From positions 62,001-126,000 of the forward strand of contig CAMVOK010000002.1 of NCBI GenBank assembly GCA_947169115.1: a stretch of DNA of 64,000 bases, given 5' to 3'. This document shows positions 17,861 to 26,580 of the stretch, piece after piece. A model generated the notes under the pieces. It was not told the origin of the DNA, did not search any database, and saw only the letters and a program-made list of their open reading frames with translations. The DNA is from an uncultured Prevotellaceae bacterium (GTDB lineage Bacteria; Bacteroidota; Bacteroidia; Bacteroidales; Bacteroidaceae). Every line of letters starts with the position of its first letter. Position 1 is the first letter of the stretch. The translations under genes were made by a program, and so were the position numbers.

Positions 17861-18541
17861 ATGAACAAGAATCACAGGTTTTTATTATTGGCATTTATGC
17901 TATTAATCTCAGTGAATGTATTTTGTGGCAGGAAAATAACTGTAAAGACAATTCCTGAGAATGCAAAAATTGAAGTCGATGGCTCTAATGTGGGTGAGGG
18001 CATTTATACTTTGAAGTTTGATGGAAAGAATGACTTTTATGTTGTAACTGTCAGTGCACCAGGTTATATTACACGAAAATATCGTGTAATGAAGAGCAAT
18101 CCTAATAAGAGTGTTCTCTTCAAGTTACCGGAGGATGAAGCCATGAAAGCATCCTTTGGTAGTGAGGACGGTGCATCGCTTGCAAATACTTGGATTGATA
18201 TAAGATGTAAGAATGGGCTGAAGGAAGATGTCATTTGGAAGCGTCTTATGAGTGTCAGCACGAACTATTTTGATAATATTTCGGTTCGGGACAAGAGTGC
18301 AGGTTGGATAAAGACGAGTTGGAAGATCACGAAGTTTACCAATCAGATTGTTAGGACGAGGCTTGAAGTAAGAGTTTCTTTTACTGACGAAGATGCCGTA
18401 ACTTATCGTGCAAGAATCTCGTGCCAGATAAAAGATAGTGACTGTCCTGGAGATGACTGCTATACTTCATGGGATAGAGTTTTGACAAAGTTTGAGCCAA
18501 TGATACAAGAGCTTCAGACCACCGTAGGCGGTGGTGAGTAA
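17861..18541 (+). CDS. Secreted PEGA-domain protein of unknown function
   Basis: A 226-aa protein with a signal peptide (FLLLAFMLLISVNVFC). A PEGA-like beta domain follows at about 24-92 (ITVKTIPENAKIEVDGSNVG ending near YVVTVSAPGYI). The C-terminal part has no family I recognise; four cysteines near the end (SCQIKDSDCPGDDC) may form disulfides. The Cys at the signal peptide end (VFCGRK) does not make a clean lipobox. It lies 24 bp before another secreted protein in the same orientation, probably one transcript. Envelope role by inference only. Confidence 0.7.
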   Translation: MNKNHRFLLLAFMLLISVNVFCGRKITVKTIPENAKIEVDGSNVGEGIYTLKFDGKNDFYVVTVSAPGYITRKYRVMKSNPNKSVLFKLPEDEAMKASFGSEDGASLANTWIDIRCKNGLKEDVIWKRLMSVSTNYFDNISVRDKSAGWIKTSWKITKFTNQIVRTRLEVRVSFTDEDAVTYRARISCQIKDSDCPGDDCYTSWDRVLTKFEPMIQELQTTVGGGE

Positions 18542-18564
18542 CTAACCCCAATAAATTAAATATT

Positions 18565-19206
18565 ATGAATAAAATTTGTTTATTACTATCCTGTTTGTTA
18601 TTTACATTCACTTTGTCCGCGCAAGATAAAGATTTAGAACGATATGCTCCTGATATAAAGGAAATAACTGATCCAGATTTCGAATGGGGACAATTTGACA
18701 ATAAGGTAGCAGAATGTAAGTTCAAAAATAATGCATTGGAGTTAAAATGTCTCAAGAATAATGAGTACGCTTGTACGTGTACTGAATTAGAGATAGATGC
18801 CAACGATGCAATTTATATTATTTCCTTCCAATTTGAGGCAGATAAGATAGATGATTCTCATTGCGTTGGTATCGTCTATGATTATGAAAACATTAAGAAT
18901 TTCCAAACTTTGCGATTTGGCAAGAAACAGTTTTCCATAGTTAGTTACAAAGATGGCGAAGAAGCTGTCGTTAAAGAGGGATTATATAAGTTAGATACCA
19001 AGGGGAAATTATTTGTTACCTTGAAAAAGCGTGGAAGAAAAATAGACTTCTATGTTGGCAACCAATATCTTCCTCTTACAACATTAAAGAATTGCGAGAT
19101 TCGAAATCCAAGTGTTGGTTTTTTTGTTGAAAATGAAACCAAAATAAGAATCACAGGACTTGGATATCGTGTTATGTTACAAAATGAGGTAGAAGAAAAG
19201 GAATAA
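18565..19206 (+). CDS. Secreted protein, unknown function (jelly-roll-like)
   Basis: A 213-aa protein with a signal peptide MNKICLLLSCLLFTFTLSAQ cut after Ala-Gln. The mature part alternates short beta-strands (VAECKFKNNALELKC, KLFVTLKKRGRKIDFYVGNQ, NPSVGFFVENETKIRITGLG). This pattern resembles concanavalin-like or DUF1080-type sandwiches that bind or cleave glycans, but I see no catalytic motif. It forms a pair with the upstream PEGA protein. Base composition is more AT-rich than in neighbouring genes, as is the PEGA gene, so the pair may have been acquired. Confidence 0.65.
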   Translation: MNKICLLLSCLLFTFTLSAQDKDLERYAPDIKEITDPDFEWGQFDNKVAECKFKNNALELKCLKNNEYACTCTELEIDANDAIYIISFQFEADKIDDSHCVGIVYDYENIKNFQTLRFGKKQFSIVSYKDGEEAVVKEGLYKLDTKGKLFVTLKKRGRKIDFYVGNQYLPLTTLKNCEIRNPSVGFFVENETKIRITGLGYRVMLQNEVEEKE

Positions 19207-19496
19207 GGAGTTATTCATATACCTTATATATAAGTGGTATTCTCTTTTGAGGGTGCCACTTACTTTGTTGTACTATAATTTACTTTATATCTCTAGGACA
19301 ATTATAACCATGTTACATGTGTTCATCATATACGAATTCGAAGTAGGGAAACGATACCCCCTTTTCCAAGAGTTCTGTCAGTTCGTCTCGTATTGGTTGG
19401 GCCCACATACCTACGAGCACAATAAATTTATCGATATACCAAGTCACGCGGTCACATGGGACTTGCGTATAGTCGCCCTTAAACTTGGTCTCTTCG

Positions 19497-19590
19497 TGTA
19501 TGGCGATACTATTACCCCTTCCATGGATTACTATAGTGCCGTGCCTCGCAATACTATTGCGCCAACCGAACCTTGTCCATGCGAAAGATA
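19497..19590. repeat. ggattactat dispersed repeat, copy 2
   Basis: The core at 19523-19575 is near-identical to 15700-15752. The surrounding 19207-19610 holds frames on both strands that cross the repeat and have no supporting features; I see no gene in it. Confidence 0.7.
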
Positions 19591-19610
19591 CGGAAATATG
19601 TAACTTTATT

Positions 19611-19727
19611 TGCGATTTCACTCGCTTAATCGTATCTTTAACCTTTGGTTTAAAGTACTCACGCTCGGATTTCCTCAAATATATTTGGGAAATCGCTCAC
19701 TTAATCGTACCTTTGTATAGTAAATAG
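19611..19727. repeat. Promoter-bearing dispersed repeat, copy 2
   Basis: Colinear with 8347-8470 in the opposite orientation. Two tandem units are present, ending in TATCTTTA (first, degraded) and TACCTTTG (second, intact). Confidence 0.8.
19684..19715 (+). promoter_or_regulatory. mgtC-like gene promoter inside repeat
   Basis: TTTG (19684-19687), a 20-nt spacer and TACCTTTG (19708-19715), 24 nt before the ATG. Confidence 0.8.
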
Positions 19728-19739
19728 AAATACCAAGTT

Positions 19740-20399
19740 ATGAACATTACAATAACATTCTTACTTCGAATACTTGTGGCGGCATTGTTGGGCGGAGCCA
19801 TTGGTATAGAGCGTGGTTTCCGTGCCAAGGAGGCAGGATTCCGTACGCACTTTCTGGTGGCTTTAGGTGCTGCCTTGTTTATGATTCTGTCGGCTCATGG
19901 TTTCGGGGATGTACAGTTCTCCGATAACATTCGACTTGATGTTTCGCGTATTGCGGCTCAGGTGGTTTCGGGCATTGGTTTCATCGGTGCGGGAACTATC
20001 ATATTCCAGCGCCATGCCGTTCACGGTCTTACTACGGCTGCGGGACTGTGGGTGACAGCAGCCATAGGTATGACTGCAGGTGCGGGTCTTTACGTCATTG
20101 CTGTGTCTGCAACGGCTCTCGTATTAGTTGGTTTAGAAGTCCTCAATGGTTTATTGCCAAGTATCTCCCACAGAACCGTTACTTTGTCGATGCTTGCCAC
20201 TGAATCCAACCAGCTTCAAACTTTGCTTGACAAGTTGCGCAAAGACGGGCTTACGATTCTGTCATATACCGCAAATACAGATGCCCAAAATCGATTGACG
20301 GTTCGCATGGAGTTGCGCTCAAGACATAATCTTTCTACCGATCGCCTCCTACGTGTTCTTTCTGCTATTGACGGCGTAGTGGTTGGCGGTGTGGAATAA
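19740..20399 (+). CDS. MgtC/SapB family membrane protein
   Basis: A 219-aa inner-membrane protein. The N-terminal two thirds carry the MgtC core: LLRILVAALLGGAIGIERG, RAKEAGFRTHFLVALGAALF, and GIGFIGAGTIIFQRHAVHGL followed by TTAAGLWVTAAIG. The C-terminal 70 residues are a soluble ACT-like tail (TESNQLQTLLDKLRKDGLTI). The length fits the longer SapB-type members. In pathogens MgtC helps growth in low Mg2+ by restraining ATP synthase; in commensals the role is less clear. Expression is driven by a repeat-borne promoter. Confidence 0.9.
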   Translation: MNITITFLLRILVAALLGGAIGIERGFRAKEAGFRTHFLVALGAALFMILSAHGFGDVQFSDNIRLDVSRIAAQVVSGIGFIGAGTIIFQRHAVHGLTTAAGLWVTAAIGMTAGAGLYVIAVSATALVLVGLEVLNGLLPSISHRTVTLSMLATESNQLQTLLDKLRKDGLTILSYTANTDAQNRLTVRMELRSRHNLSTDRLLRVLSAIDGVVVGGVE

Positions 20400-20498
20400 G
20401 AACTTATTTATTAAGTCCTATTCGGAGAATTTGGTGTGGTTTATTATTAGTTTTTGTTAAAAATAGTGAATTGCTGTACTAAAAAGCGTATAAATTAG

Positions 20499-20506
20499 TA
20501 TCTTTG
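20499..20506 (+). promoter_or_regulatory. -7 element of batD promoter
   Basis: TATCTTTG lies 21 nt before the first ATG of batD. Confidence 0.6.
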
Positions 20507-20527
20507 CGCCCGCTATTATAGTATAAG

Positions 20528-22360
20528 ATGACGTTTATGAAACGCATGTTTTTGTTATGGCTTACGATGGTGCTTTTCCTGCTGGAGGCAGTGGGGCAGG
20601 TGCGCGTAAGTCTGCAGGCCCCAGCCCAGACGGAAGTAGGGCAGCGCATAAGGGTGAGTTATGTCGTAAACACACAGGATGTGGATAACATAGAGGTGGG
20701 TGAGTTTCCTGGCTTTGAGGTCCTGTATGGCCCTACCACATCTACCTCGTCGAGTTTCTCGATAGTGAATGGCAAGACCTCCCACTCCACACAGGTGACA
20801 TATTCCTATACGTTACAAGCCAAGAAGGCTGGAACATACAAACTGCCCGTAGCTACTGTGAAGAGTAACGGACAGACGTATAGGAGCAATCAGGCAAGCA
20901 TACAAATTCTGCAGGGCGATGAATCGGGCAACAACGATAACGGTGGCAGTACAGGCAATGGTTCCACGCGCCAGCGACTGCAGAGCGCGGGTGAGCGGAT
21001 AACGAAAGACGATCTTTACATTACCGTAACGGCATCGAAGCGCAAGCTGTATGAGCAGGAGGCTGTGCTGCTAACATATAAACTCTATACGCTGGTGAGC
21101 ATAGACCAGTGTATGGGTAAGATGCCTGACCTTGACGGATTTCACACGCAGGAGATAGAATTGCCACAGCAGAAAACGCTGAAGTACGAACGTGTGAATG
21201 GTCGCAACTATGGCACCGTGGTGTGGAGTCAGTATGTGCTCTTCCCCCAGAAAACGGGGACGCTGACAGTACCGGCCATTGAGTTCGAGGCAGAGGTGGT
21301 ACAGCAGGAGCGTTCGATAGATCCCTTTGATGCATTCTTCGGAGGAGGTTCGTCGCTGGTGCGCGTGAAGAAAACGATTGTGGCTCCGGCCGTTGAACTT
21401 CAGGTAGAGCCTCTGCCTGCGCGTCCGGCCAACTTCTCGGGAGCTGTGGGTACGCAGTTCAGCATCAGCGGTTCGCTCACTCCCGAACAGGTGGATGCAA
21501 ATGATGCCGTCTCACTTCGCCTTGTTGTGAACGGCGTGGGCAACATGAAACTGATGAAGGCTCCCACAATACAGTGGCCGAAAGACTTTGAAAGCTATGA
21601 CCCGAAGATGAACGACAAAACCCATGTGGGCACGAATGGGGCGTCTGGCAATGTGGTGTACGACTACACAGCAGTTCCACGACATGGAGGCAGGTACACG
21701 GTACCGCCCATTGAGTTTTGTTATTTTGATACGAACACAAGGTCGTATAAGACGTTGCGCACGGACTCGTTTAGCGTAGCCGTGGCAAAAACAGCGGGGA
21801 GCGGTGTGCGCCGTGTGGTGAATCAAGAAGATTTGACGGTGCTGAACAGCGACATCCGCTACATCAAGACGGAAATGGCAGACGTGCTTCCTTCGGGCAC
21901 GGTGTTCTTCGGCACGCTAAATTACGTGCTTTCCTACGTGGGCTCTCTTATGTGCTTCCTCTTGTTCGTGGCCATCTTCTATCGTCAGGCTAAAGCGAAC
22001 GCCAACGTGGCTCGCCGCCGTGGCAGAAGGGCAGGTAAGGCTGCCTCGAAACGTTTGAAGGCTGCCTCGAAGTTGCAAAAGGAAGGCGACTCCCGTGCTT
22101 TCTACGAGGAAGTGACTCGTGCCTTGTGGGGATATATTGGCGACAAACTGAATCTGCCAGTAGCGGAGTTGTCAAAAGACAACGTGGGCGAACAACTGGC
22201 AAGCCGAGGGGTGGGAGAGGAAACCATAGGACGTTTCCTGCAAGTGTTGGGAGATTGCGAATTTGCCCAGTATGCCCCGGGTGATGCGTCGGCAACGATG
22301 GAGAAACTGTACGCCGATGCCACAGACGTTATAAACGAACTGGAGACTATGTCAAAATAA
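20528..22360 (+). CDS. batD: BatD-family protein (aerotolerance operon type)
   Basis: A 610-aa envelope protein. A signal peptide (FLLWLTMVLFLLEAVGQ) is followed by immunoglobulin-like beta domains (VRVSLQAPAQTEVGQRIRVS, KAGTYKLPVATVKSNGQTYR, then a second set near LTPEQVDANDAVSLRLVVNG). One membrane helix (LNYVLSYVGSLMCFLLFVAIF) and a cytoplasmic tail rich in Arg and Lys come last. A low-complexity spacer rich in Gly/Asn sits at about 139-150. BatD usually lies with batA, batB, batC and batE; here it is alone. The start may be 20537 (MKRMFLL). Confidence 0.87.
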   Translation: MTFMKRMFLLWLTMVLFLLEAVGQVRVSLQAPAQTEVGQRIRVSYVVNTQDVDNIEVGEFPGFEVLYGPTTSTSSSFSIVNGKTSHSTQVTYSYTLQAKKAGTYKLPVATVKSNGQTYRSNQASIQILQGDESGNNDNGGSTGNGSTRQRLQSAGERITKDDLYITVTASKRKLYEQEAVLLTYKLYTLVSIDQCMGKMPDLDGFHTQEIELPQQKTLKYERVNGRNYGTVVWSQYVLFPQKTGTLTVPAIEFEAEVVQQERSIDPFDAFFGGGSSLVRVKKTIVAPAVELQVEPLPARPANFSGAVGTQFSISGSLTPEQVDANDAVSLRLVVNGVGNMKLMKAPTIQWPKDFESYDPKMNDKTHVGTNGASGNVVYDYTAVPRHGGRYTVPPIEFCYFDTNTRSYKTLRTDSFSVAVAKTAGSGVRRVVNQEDLTVLNSDIRYIKTEMADVLPSGTVFFGTLNYVLSYVGSLMCFLLFVAIFYRQAKANANVARRRGRRAGKAASKRLKAASKLQKEGDSRAFYEEVTRALWGYIGDKLNLPVAELSKDNVGEQLASRGVGEETIGRFLQVLGDCEFAQYAPGDASATMEKLYADATDVINELETMSK

Positions 22361-22401
22361 ATGAAGAGTGAAGAAATTCTTCACTCTTCACTCTTCATTT
22401 A
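22358..22401. terminator. Bidirectional terminator between batD and tyrA
   Basis: The 17-bp arms taaatgaagagtgaaga (22358-22374) and its complement (22385-22401) overlap both convergent stop codons and have A/T tracts on both sides. Confidence 0.75.
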
Positions 22402-23168
22402 ATATTTTTCCTTATTCGGGTAAGGAATTGTCCGAGAGCCTCTTCGTCTCGGTTATCAATAATCTGTATGAGATCCTTCAGTTCACTACGTATGTCCTCG
22501 ACATGACTTTTTGTGCGTGGGTTAAAGAGTATCTCGCGAAGCAGGGTATCGTCTTCGGAGAGAACACCTCGAGCTATTTTTAGGTGGCGTTTGAATGTCG
22601 TGCCAGGTGCATCTTGATGCTTCATGACGGCCGAGAAGACAAAGGTGCTCACGAAAGGAACTGACAGGGAGTAAGCCATGGCCTCGTCGTGTTCCTCGAA
22701 GGTGTATTCGTGTACGTTCAGTCCCAGACGACGATAAAGGTCGAGGAAGAAAACGCGTCCCAGATAGTCGCCTTCGTTGATTACGATGGCATTCTCGTCT
22801 CCTAACGCACCCAGATTTGCAAACGTAGGACCAAACATGGGATGTGTACTTACGAAGTGCATACCAGTCTGCTCGTAGAACTCCTTGAGACCCGTCTTCA
22901 CACTGGCAATGTCGCTCAGGATGCAGTCCTTGTCAAGGTAGGGAATCACCTGTTGGAAAACATCAAGAGTGTATTTCAGTGTCACGCAGTTTATGACGAG
23001 TTCGGGGCGGAACTCACGTATTTCTTCTAATTGTGTAAAACGCAGTGTATTGTAGAGAAATCGCATACGTTTCGGAGCGACTTCATATACGGCAGTTTCG
23101 TGGTCGAAACTAAGTAGGTCGGCAAAGAAACTTCCCATCTTGCCGGCTCCAAGGATTAGGATTTTCAT
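22395..23168 (-). CDS. tyrA: Prephenate dehydrogenase
   Basis: A 257-aa NAD(P)-dependent enzyme converting prephenate to 4-hydroxyphenylpyruvate for tyrosine. The Rossmann motif GAGKMGSFFADLLS begins at residue 7, and FVSTHPMFGPTFANLG carries the prephenate-binding histidine. The frame is open to 23231, but ATG at 23168 gives the family start MKILILGAGKMG and lies 7 bp after the aroF-aroQ stop. It is the last gene of the attenuator-controlled operon. No ACT domain is present, so feedback control probably falls on other steps. Confidence 0.93.
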   Translation of the reverse strand: MKILILGAGKMGSFFADLLSFDHETAVYEVAPKRMRFLYNTLRFTQLEEIREFRPELVINCVTLKYTLDVFQQVIPYLDKDCILSDIASVKTGLKEFYEQTGMHFVSTHPMFGPTFANLGALGDENAIVINEGDYLGRVFFLDLYRRLGLNVHEYTFEEHDEAMAYSLSVPFVSTFVFSAVMKHQDAPGTTFKRHLKIARGVLSEDDTLLREILFNPRTKSHVEDIRSELKDLIQIIDNRDEEALGQFLTRIRKNIK

Positions 23169-23175
23169 TTCTTCT

Positions 23176-24240
23176 TCATTTATTGATAATCTCCATTTGT
23201 TGACGAACGCTCTCTTCGTGGATGGCTTCATAGATGCGACGCACGAAGTCGGGGCTCATGCCACAGAGAGAACCCTGTGCACCTCGTTTGTCAAGAATCT
23301 CGTTGTAGCGCGTTGCCTGTACCACGGCCATATTGTGTTCCTTTTTGTAGATGGCAATTTCACGACTTATGCGCATACGTTTTGTGAGGAGATCCATCAG
23401 TGCATTGTCCATTTCGTCGATTTGTTTTCTCAGACTGGCCAGTGATTCTGTCATTTCTGCATTGTCACGGATGACAAGGCGGTCGATGATGAAGTCGAGC
23501 ACGTCGGGAACCAGTTGCTGCGAGGCATCGCTCCATGCTTCGTCGGGGTTACAATGGCTCTCTACGATGAGTCCGTCGAAGCCCATATCCATAGCTTGCT
23601 GACACAGGGGGGCAACCAAGTCGCGACGACCGCCCATGTGGCTGGGGTCGCAAACGATAGGTAGGTTGGTGTATCGTCGACGAAGTTCGATGGGGATGTG
23701 CCACATGGGGGCGTTGCGATATAGCTTCTGGTCAACGCTTGAGAAACCTCGATGTATGGCTCCCAGACGCTTGATTCCAGCCCTGTTGAAACGAAGCAGA
23801 GCACCAATCCAGAGTTCCAGGTCGGGACTGACGGGATTCTTCACCAATACAGGTATGTCCACGCCCTTCAGACTGTCGGCCAGTTCTTGAACAGCAAAGG
23901 GATTGACGGTGGTGCGTGCGCCTATCCACAGGATATCGACACCATACTTCAGTGCCAACTCCACATGCTCGGGCTTGGCAACCTCTATGGCCGTCAGCAT
24001 TCCCGTCTCTTTCTTCACCTGTTGCAACCATGCAAGGGCTGGTTCTCCGTGGCCTTCGAAGCCTCCAGGTTTGGTGCGTGGCTTCCACACTCCGGCACGG
24101 AACATATGGCAACCCTTGCTTGCCAATTGTCTGGCTGTTGTCATTACTTGTTCTTCAGTTTCAGCTGAACACGGACCAGCTATCACAAACGGACGTTTTC
24201 GGTCGCTGGGAAACTCTAATGGTAATAAATCTAATTCCAT
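23176..24240 (-). CDS. Bifunctional DAHP synthase / chorismate mutase (type II)
   Basis: A 354-aa fusion. The N-terminal DAHP synthase of the KDOPS-like type (about 1-265) has AGPCSAETEEQVM, FRAGVWKPRTKPGGFEGHG, DILWIGARTTVNPF and CDPSHMGGRRD. The C-terminal AroQ chorismate mutase (about 275-354) has SLRKQIDEMDNALMDLLTKR and VVQATRYNEILDKR. One protein thus catalyses both the first step of the shikimate pathway and the branch step to prephenate. It sits between the aminotransferase (43-bp gap) and tyrA (7 bp). In related enzymes the mutase domain serves as an allosteric site for prephenate or Tyr; inferred here. Confidence 0.95.
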   Translation of the reverse strand: MELDLLPLEFPSDRKRPFVIAGPCSAETEEQVMTTARQLASKGCHMFRAGVWKPRTKPGGFEGHGEPALAWLQQVKKETGMLTAIEVAKPEHVELALKYGVDILWIGARTTVNPFAVQELADSLKGVDIPVLVKNPVSPDLELWIGALLRFNRAGIKRLGAIHRGFSSVDQKLYRNAPMWHIPIELRRRYTNLPIVCDPSHMGGRRDLVAPLCQQAMDMGFDGLIVESHCNPDEAWSDASQQLVPDVLDFIIDRLVIRDNAEMTESLASLRKQIDEMDNALMDLLTKRMRISREIAIYKKEHNMAVVQATRYNEILDKRGAQGSLCGMSPDFVRRIYEAIHEESVRQQMEIINK

Positions 24241-24283
24241 AAAGACCTTAATTATGTTTACTTTTTATATATGTTCTCCTCGC

Positions 24284-25543
24284 TTACAGAGAGGGGTTAG
24301 GGGAGAGTCCCTTTACCCTTTGCAGGGCTTCTTGGAACTTATCCTCTTTGGCGCAGAGTGATATGCGAATGTAGCGTTTTCCGTTCGTGCCAAATATGAA
24401 GCCTGGCGTTATGAAGACACGAGCTTCGTGAAGCACACGTTCGGTCAAATCTTCCACATCGGCATAGCTATCGGGGATACGGCCCCACAGGAACATTCCT
24501 ACTTGTTTCTTGTCGAAGGTGCAGCCCAGCACATTCATTATCTCCTCGGCCAGTTTGCGACGACGAGCATATGTCTCTATGTTGGCTTGCTGGTGCCATT
24601 CGTCGGAGTTTTGGTAGGCTTGTGCTGCTGCCAACTGCAAGGGGCGGAAGGTACCGCTGTCGATGTTTGATTTCACTTTCAGAATCCATCGAACAAACTC
24701 AGCATTGGTGGCCAACATACCTACGCGCCAACCGGGCATGTTGTGGGACTTCGACATAGAGTTGAATTCGATACAGCATTCCTTGGCTCCGGGGACTTGT
24801 AATAGACTAAGACGTTCGCCTCTGTTTAAGATGAAAGAGTAGGGATTGTCGTTGACGACGAGTATATTGTGGCAACGGGCAAAATCAACCAGACGCTCGT
24901 AGGTCTCACGTTGTGCATTCGCACCTGTCGGCATGTTGGGATAGTTTGTCCACATCAAGCGAAATTTACCATTTGACGATTTATGATTTACGATTTTCTC
25001 TAATTGGTCGAAGTCGGGTTGCCATCCATTGTCTTCTTTTAAATCGTAATTCACAATCTCTGCACCCAACAGCCGGCTCAGTGCCGTATAGGTGGGATAG
25101 CCGGGATTGGGCACAAGCACTTGGTCGCCAGGATTCACAAAAGCCAGCGTAACATGCAGAATGCCTTCTTTCGAACCAATAAGGGGCTGGATTTCAGTAG
25201 CTGGGTCAAGTTCCACGCCATACCATCTCTTGTAAAAGCCTGCCATGGCTGTACGTAACTCGGGTGTTCCAACAGTGGGCTGGTAGCCGTGAGTGTTTGC
25301 CTTACGGGCTTCGCGGCACAAGACATCGATGGTTGCATCGGATGGTGGCATGTCAGGACTACCTATGGCCAGCGAAATAATGTCCTTGCCTTCGGCATTC
25401 ATTTGTGCTACTTCCTTTAATTTACGGCTGAAGTAGTATTCCGATACATCGGACAGTCGGTTAGCGGGCTTTATTGTGACCCCACCTCCATTCCCCTCCC
25501 GAGTGAGGGGCGTATTTACATTCGTATATAGTTCACTTTTCAT
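24284..25543 (-). CDS. PLP-dependent aminotransferase (aromatic operon, fold type I)
   Basis: A 419-aa aminotransferase, by context most likely making Phe and Tyr from their keto acids. The PLP lysine is in EFNSMSKSHNMPGWRVGM, with GSPDMPPSDATIDVL, VPNPGYPTYTALSRLLGAEI and VVNDNPYSFILN as other blocks. The family N-terminus should begin near IKPANRLSDVSEYYFSRKLK. Here about 17 extra residues (NVNTPLTREGNGGGVT) come from a palindromic repeat translated in frame. A second repeat is in frame at KIVNHKSSNGKF. ATG at 25570 would overlap pheA by 7 bp; 25543 leaves a 20-bp gap and was preferred. Confidence 0.9.
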   Translation of the reverse strand: MKSELYTNVNTPLTREGNGGGVTIKPANRLSDVSEYYFSRKLKEVAQMNAEGKDIISLAIGSPDMPPSDATIDVLCREARKANTHGYQPTVGTPELRTAMAGFYKRWYGVELDPATEIQPLIGSKEGILHVTLAFVNPGDQVLVPNPGYPTYTALSRLLGAEIVNYDLKEDNGWQPDFDQLEKIVNHKSSNGKFRLMWTNYPNMPTGANAQRETYERLVDFARCHNILVVNDNPYSFILNRGERLSLLQVPGAKECCIEFNSMSKSHNMPGWRVGMLATNAEFVRWILKVKSNIDSGTFRPLQLAAAQAYQNSDEWHQQANIETYARRRKLAEEIMNVLGCTFDKKQVGMFLWGRIPDSYADVEDLTERVLHEARVFITPGFIFGTNGKRYIRISLCAKEDKFQEALQRVKGLSPNPSL

Positions 25544-25563
25544 ATATGTATGTTTTTTCAATA

Positions 25564-26439
25564 TTAGCATATACTTCTCTCGCCCTTTGGAGAGGGGGTA
25601 GGGGTGAGGCTTGTCTTATATTCCCCCAATAATTTCAGATTGCTGGTTAACGGACTAATGGCATTGATGGCCTGACGATAGCGAGTGTAGTCGGTAAACG
25701 AGAGATCGATGTAGAACATATATTGCCATTCCTTGCCAATAATGGGCAACGACTGAATTTTAGTCAAGTTTAGTTTGTAGAAACTTAATACACTGAGTAT
25801 GGCCGACAGACTACCTTCTTCGTGGGGTAGCGTGAACACCAGACTTGATTTGTTAACGTCTTGCAAGTTACGTAACTGAAGGGCTTGTTGCTGATTGGCG
25901 AGGACAAGGAAACGGGTGAAGTTGTGCTTGTTGGTCTCAATACCCTCCTGCAATACCTTCATTCCGTATATCTGTGCTGCATCCTTGTGGCAGATGGCAG
26001 CATGGCCATGAAGATTATCTCTGCGAATATCGGCGGCAGCACCAGCAGTGTCGGCAACTTCCACCACCTTGAGGTTGCGATGTTGGCTGAGAAAGTCGCG
26101 GCATTGCATTAAGGCAACAGGATGGGAGTTAACTTCTGTGAGATCTGTCCAACCCTCGTCTGGCAGACACATAATGCTATGGCTGATTCTCAATTTATGC
26201 TCACCTACGATAGTTACGCCGCTGTCTCGCAACAGTTCGTAATTGTGAAGAAGACTGCCGGCAATCGTATTCTCGATGGCTACAATGGCCATGACTTGAG
26301 GGTCGCGACTCATTTCGTCGAACACCTGTTCGAATGTTTCACAGCAAATAAGTTCCACTTCTTCGCCTTCGAAGTAGCGGTGCGCGGCTATGTCGTGGAA
26401 ACTACCCTTTATACCTTGTATCGCAACTCTGTGTGTCAT
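25564..26439 (-). CDS. pheA: Prephenate dehydratase with ACT domain
   Basis: A 291-aa enzyme making phenylpyruvate from prephenate. Catalytic domain blocks: IQGIKGSFHDIAAHRYFEGE, VAIENTIAGSLLHNYELLRD, and HNFTRFLVLANQ with the TRF motif. The ACT domain begins near SSLVFTLPHEEGSLSAILSV and runs to QYMFYIDLSF; it binds Phe for feedback inhibition in this family. The last ~15 residues (TSLTPTPSPKGERSIC) are a translated palindromic repeat. The frame also has an ATG at 26460 (MTSIFFP), but MTHRVAIQG at 26439 is the family start. It is the first structural gene after the attenuator. Confidence 0.94.
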   Translation of the reverse strand: MTHRVAIQGIKGSFHDIAAHRYFEGEEVELICCETFEQVFDEMSRDPQVMAIVAIENTIAGSLLHNYELLRDSGVTIVGEHKLRISHSIMCLPDEGWTDLTEVNSHPVALMQCRDFLSQHRNLKVVEVADTAGAAADIRRDNLHGHAAICHKDAAQIYGMKVLQEGIETNKHNFTRFLVLANQQQALQLRNLQDVNKSSLVFTLPHEEGSLSAILSVLSFYKLNLTKIQSLPIIGKEWQYMFYIDLSFTDYTRYRQAINAISPLTSNLKLLGEYKTSLTPTPSPKGERSIC

Positions 26440-26460
26440 AGGAAAAAATATAGATGTCAA

Positions 26461-26515
26461 ATGTTAGATGTCAAATGGTAAATGGTTAAATGGTAAATTG
26501 TAAATTGTAATGGGT
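26461..26515. repeat. AAATGGTAAATGG-type repeat in the pheA leader
   Basis: aatggtaaatggttaaatgg and related words fill the space between the attenuator terminator and the pheA start. It belongs to the same family as repeats at 10598, 49760, 54334 and 59002. Confidence 0.7.
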
Positions 26516-26522
26516 TGAGCAT

Positions 26523-26562
26523 AAATAAAAATCCCGCTCCTCTGTTTCATGGGAAGCGGGAT
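26523..26562 (-). terminator. Intrinsic terminator of the Phe/Tyr attenuator
   Basis: On the minus strand ATCCCGCT (26562-26555) pairs perfectly with AGCGGGAT (26538-26531), with further imperfect pairing inside, followed by TTTTATTTAT. It lies between the leader peptide stop and pheA. Confidence 0.85.
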
Positions 26563-26580
26563 TAAATTAATATGTTTTCT

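Noticed and set aside
19247-19678. Overlapping frames on both strands (118 and 121 codons)
   Set aside because: Both run through dispersed repeats and copy their translation; no family features.
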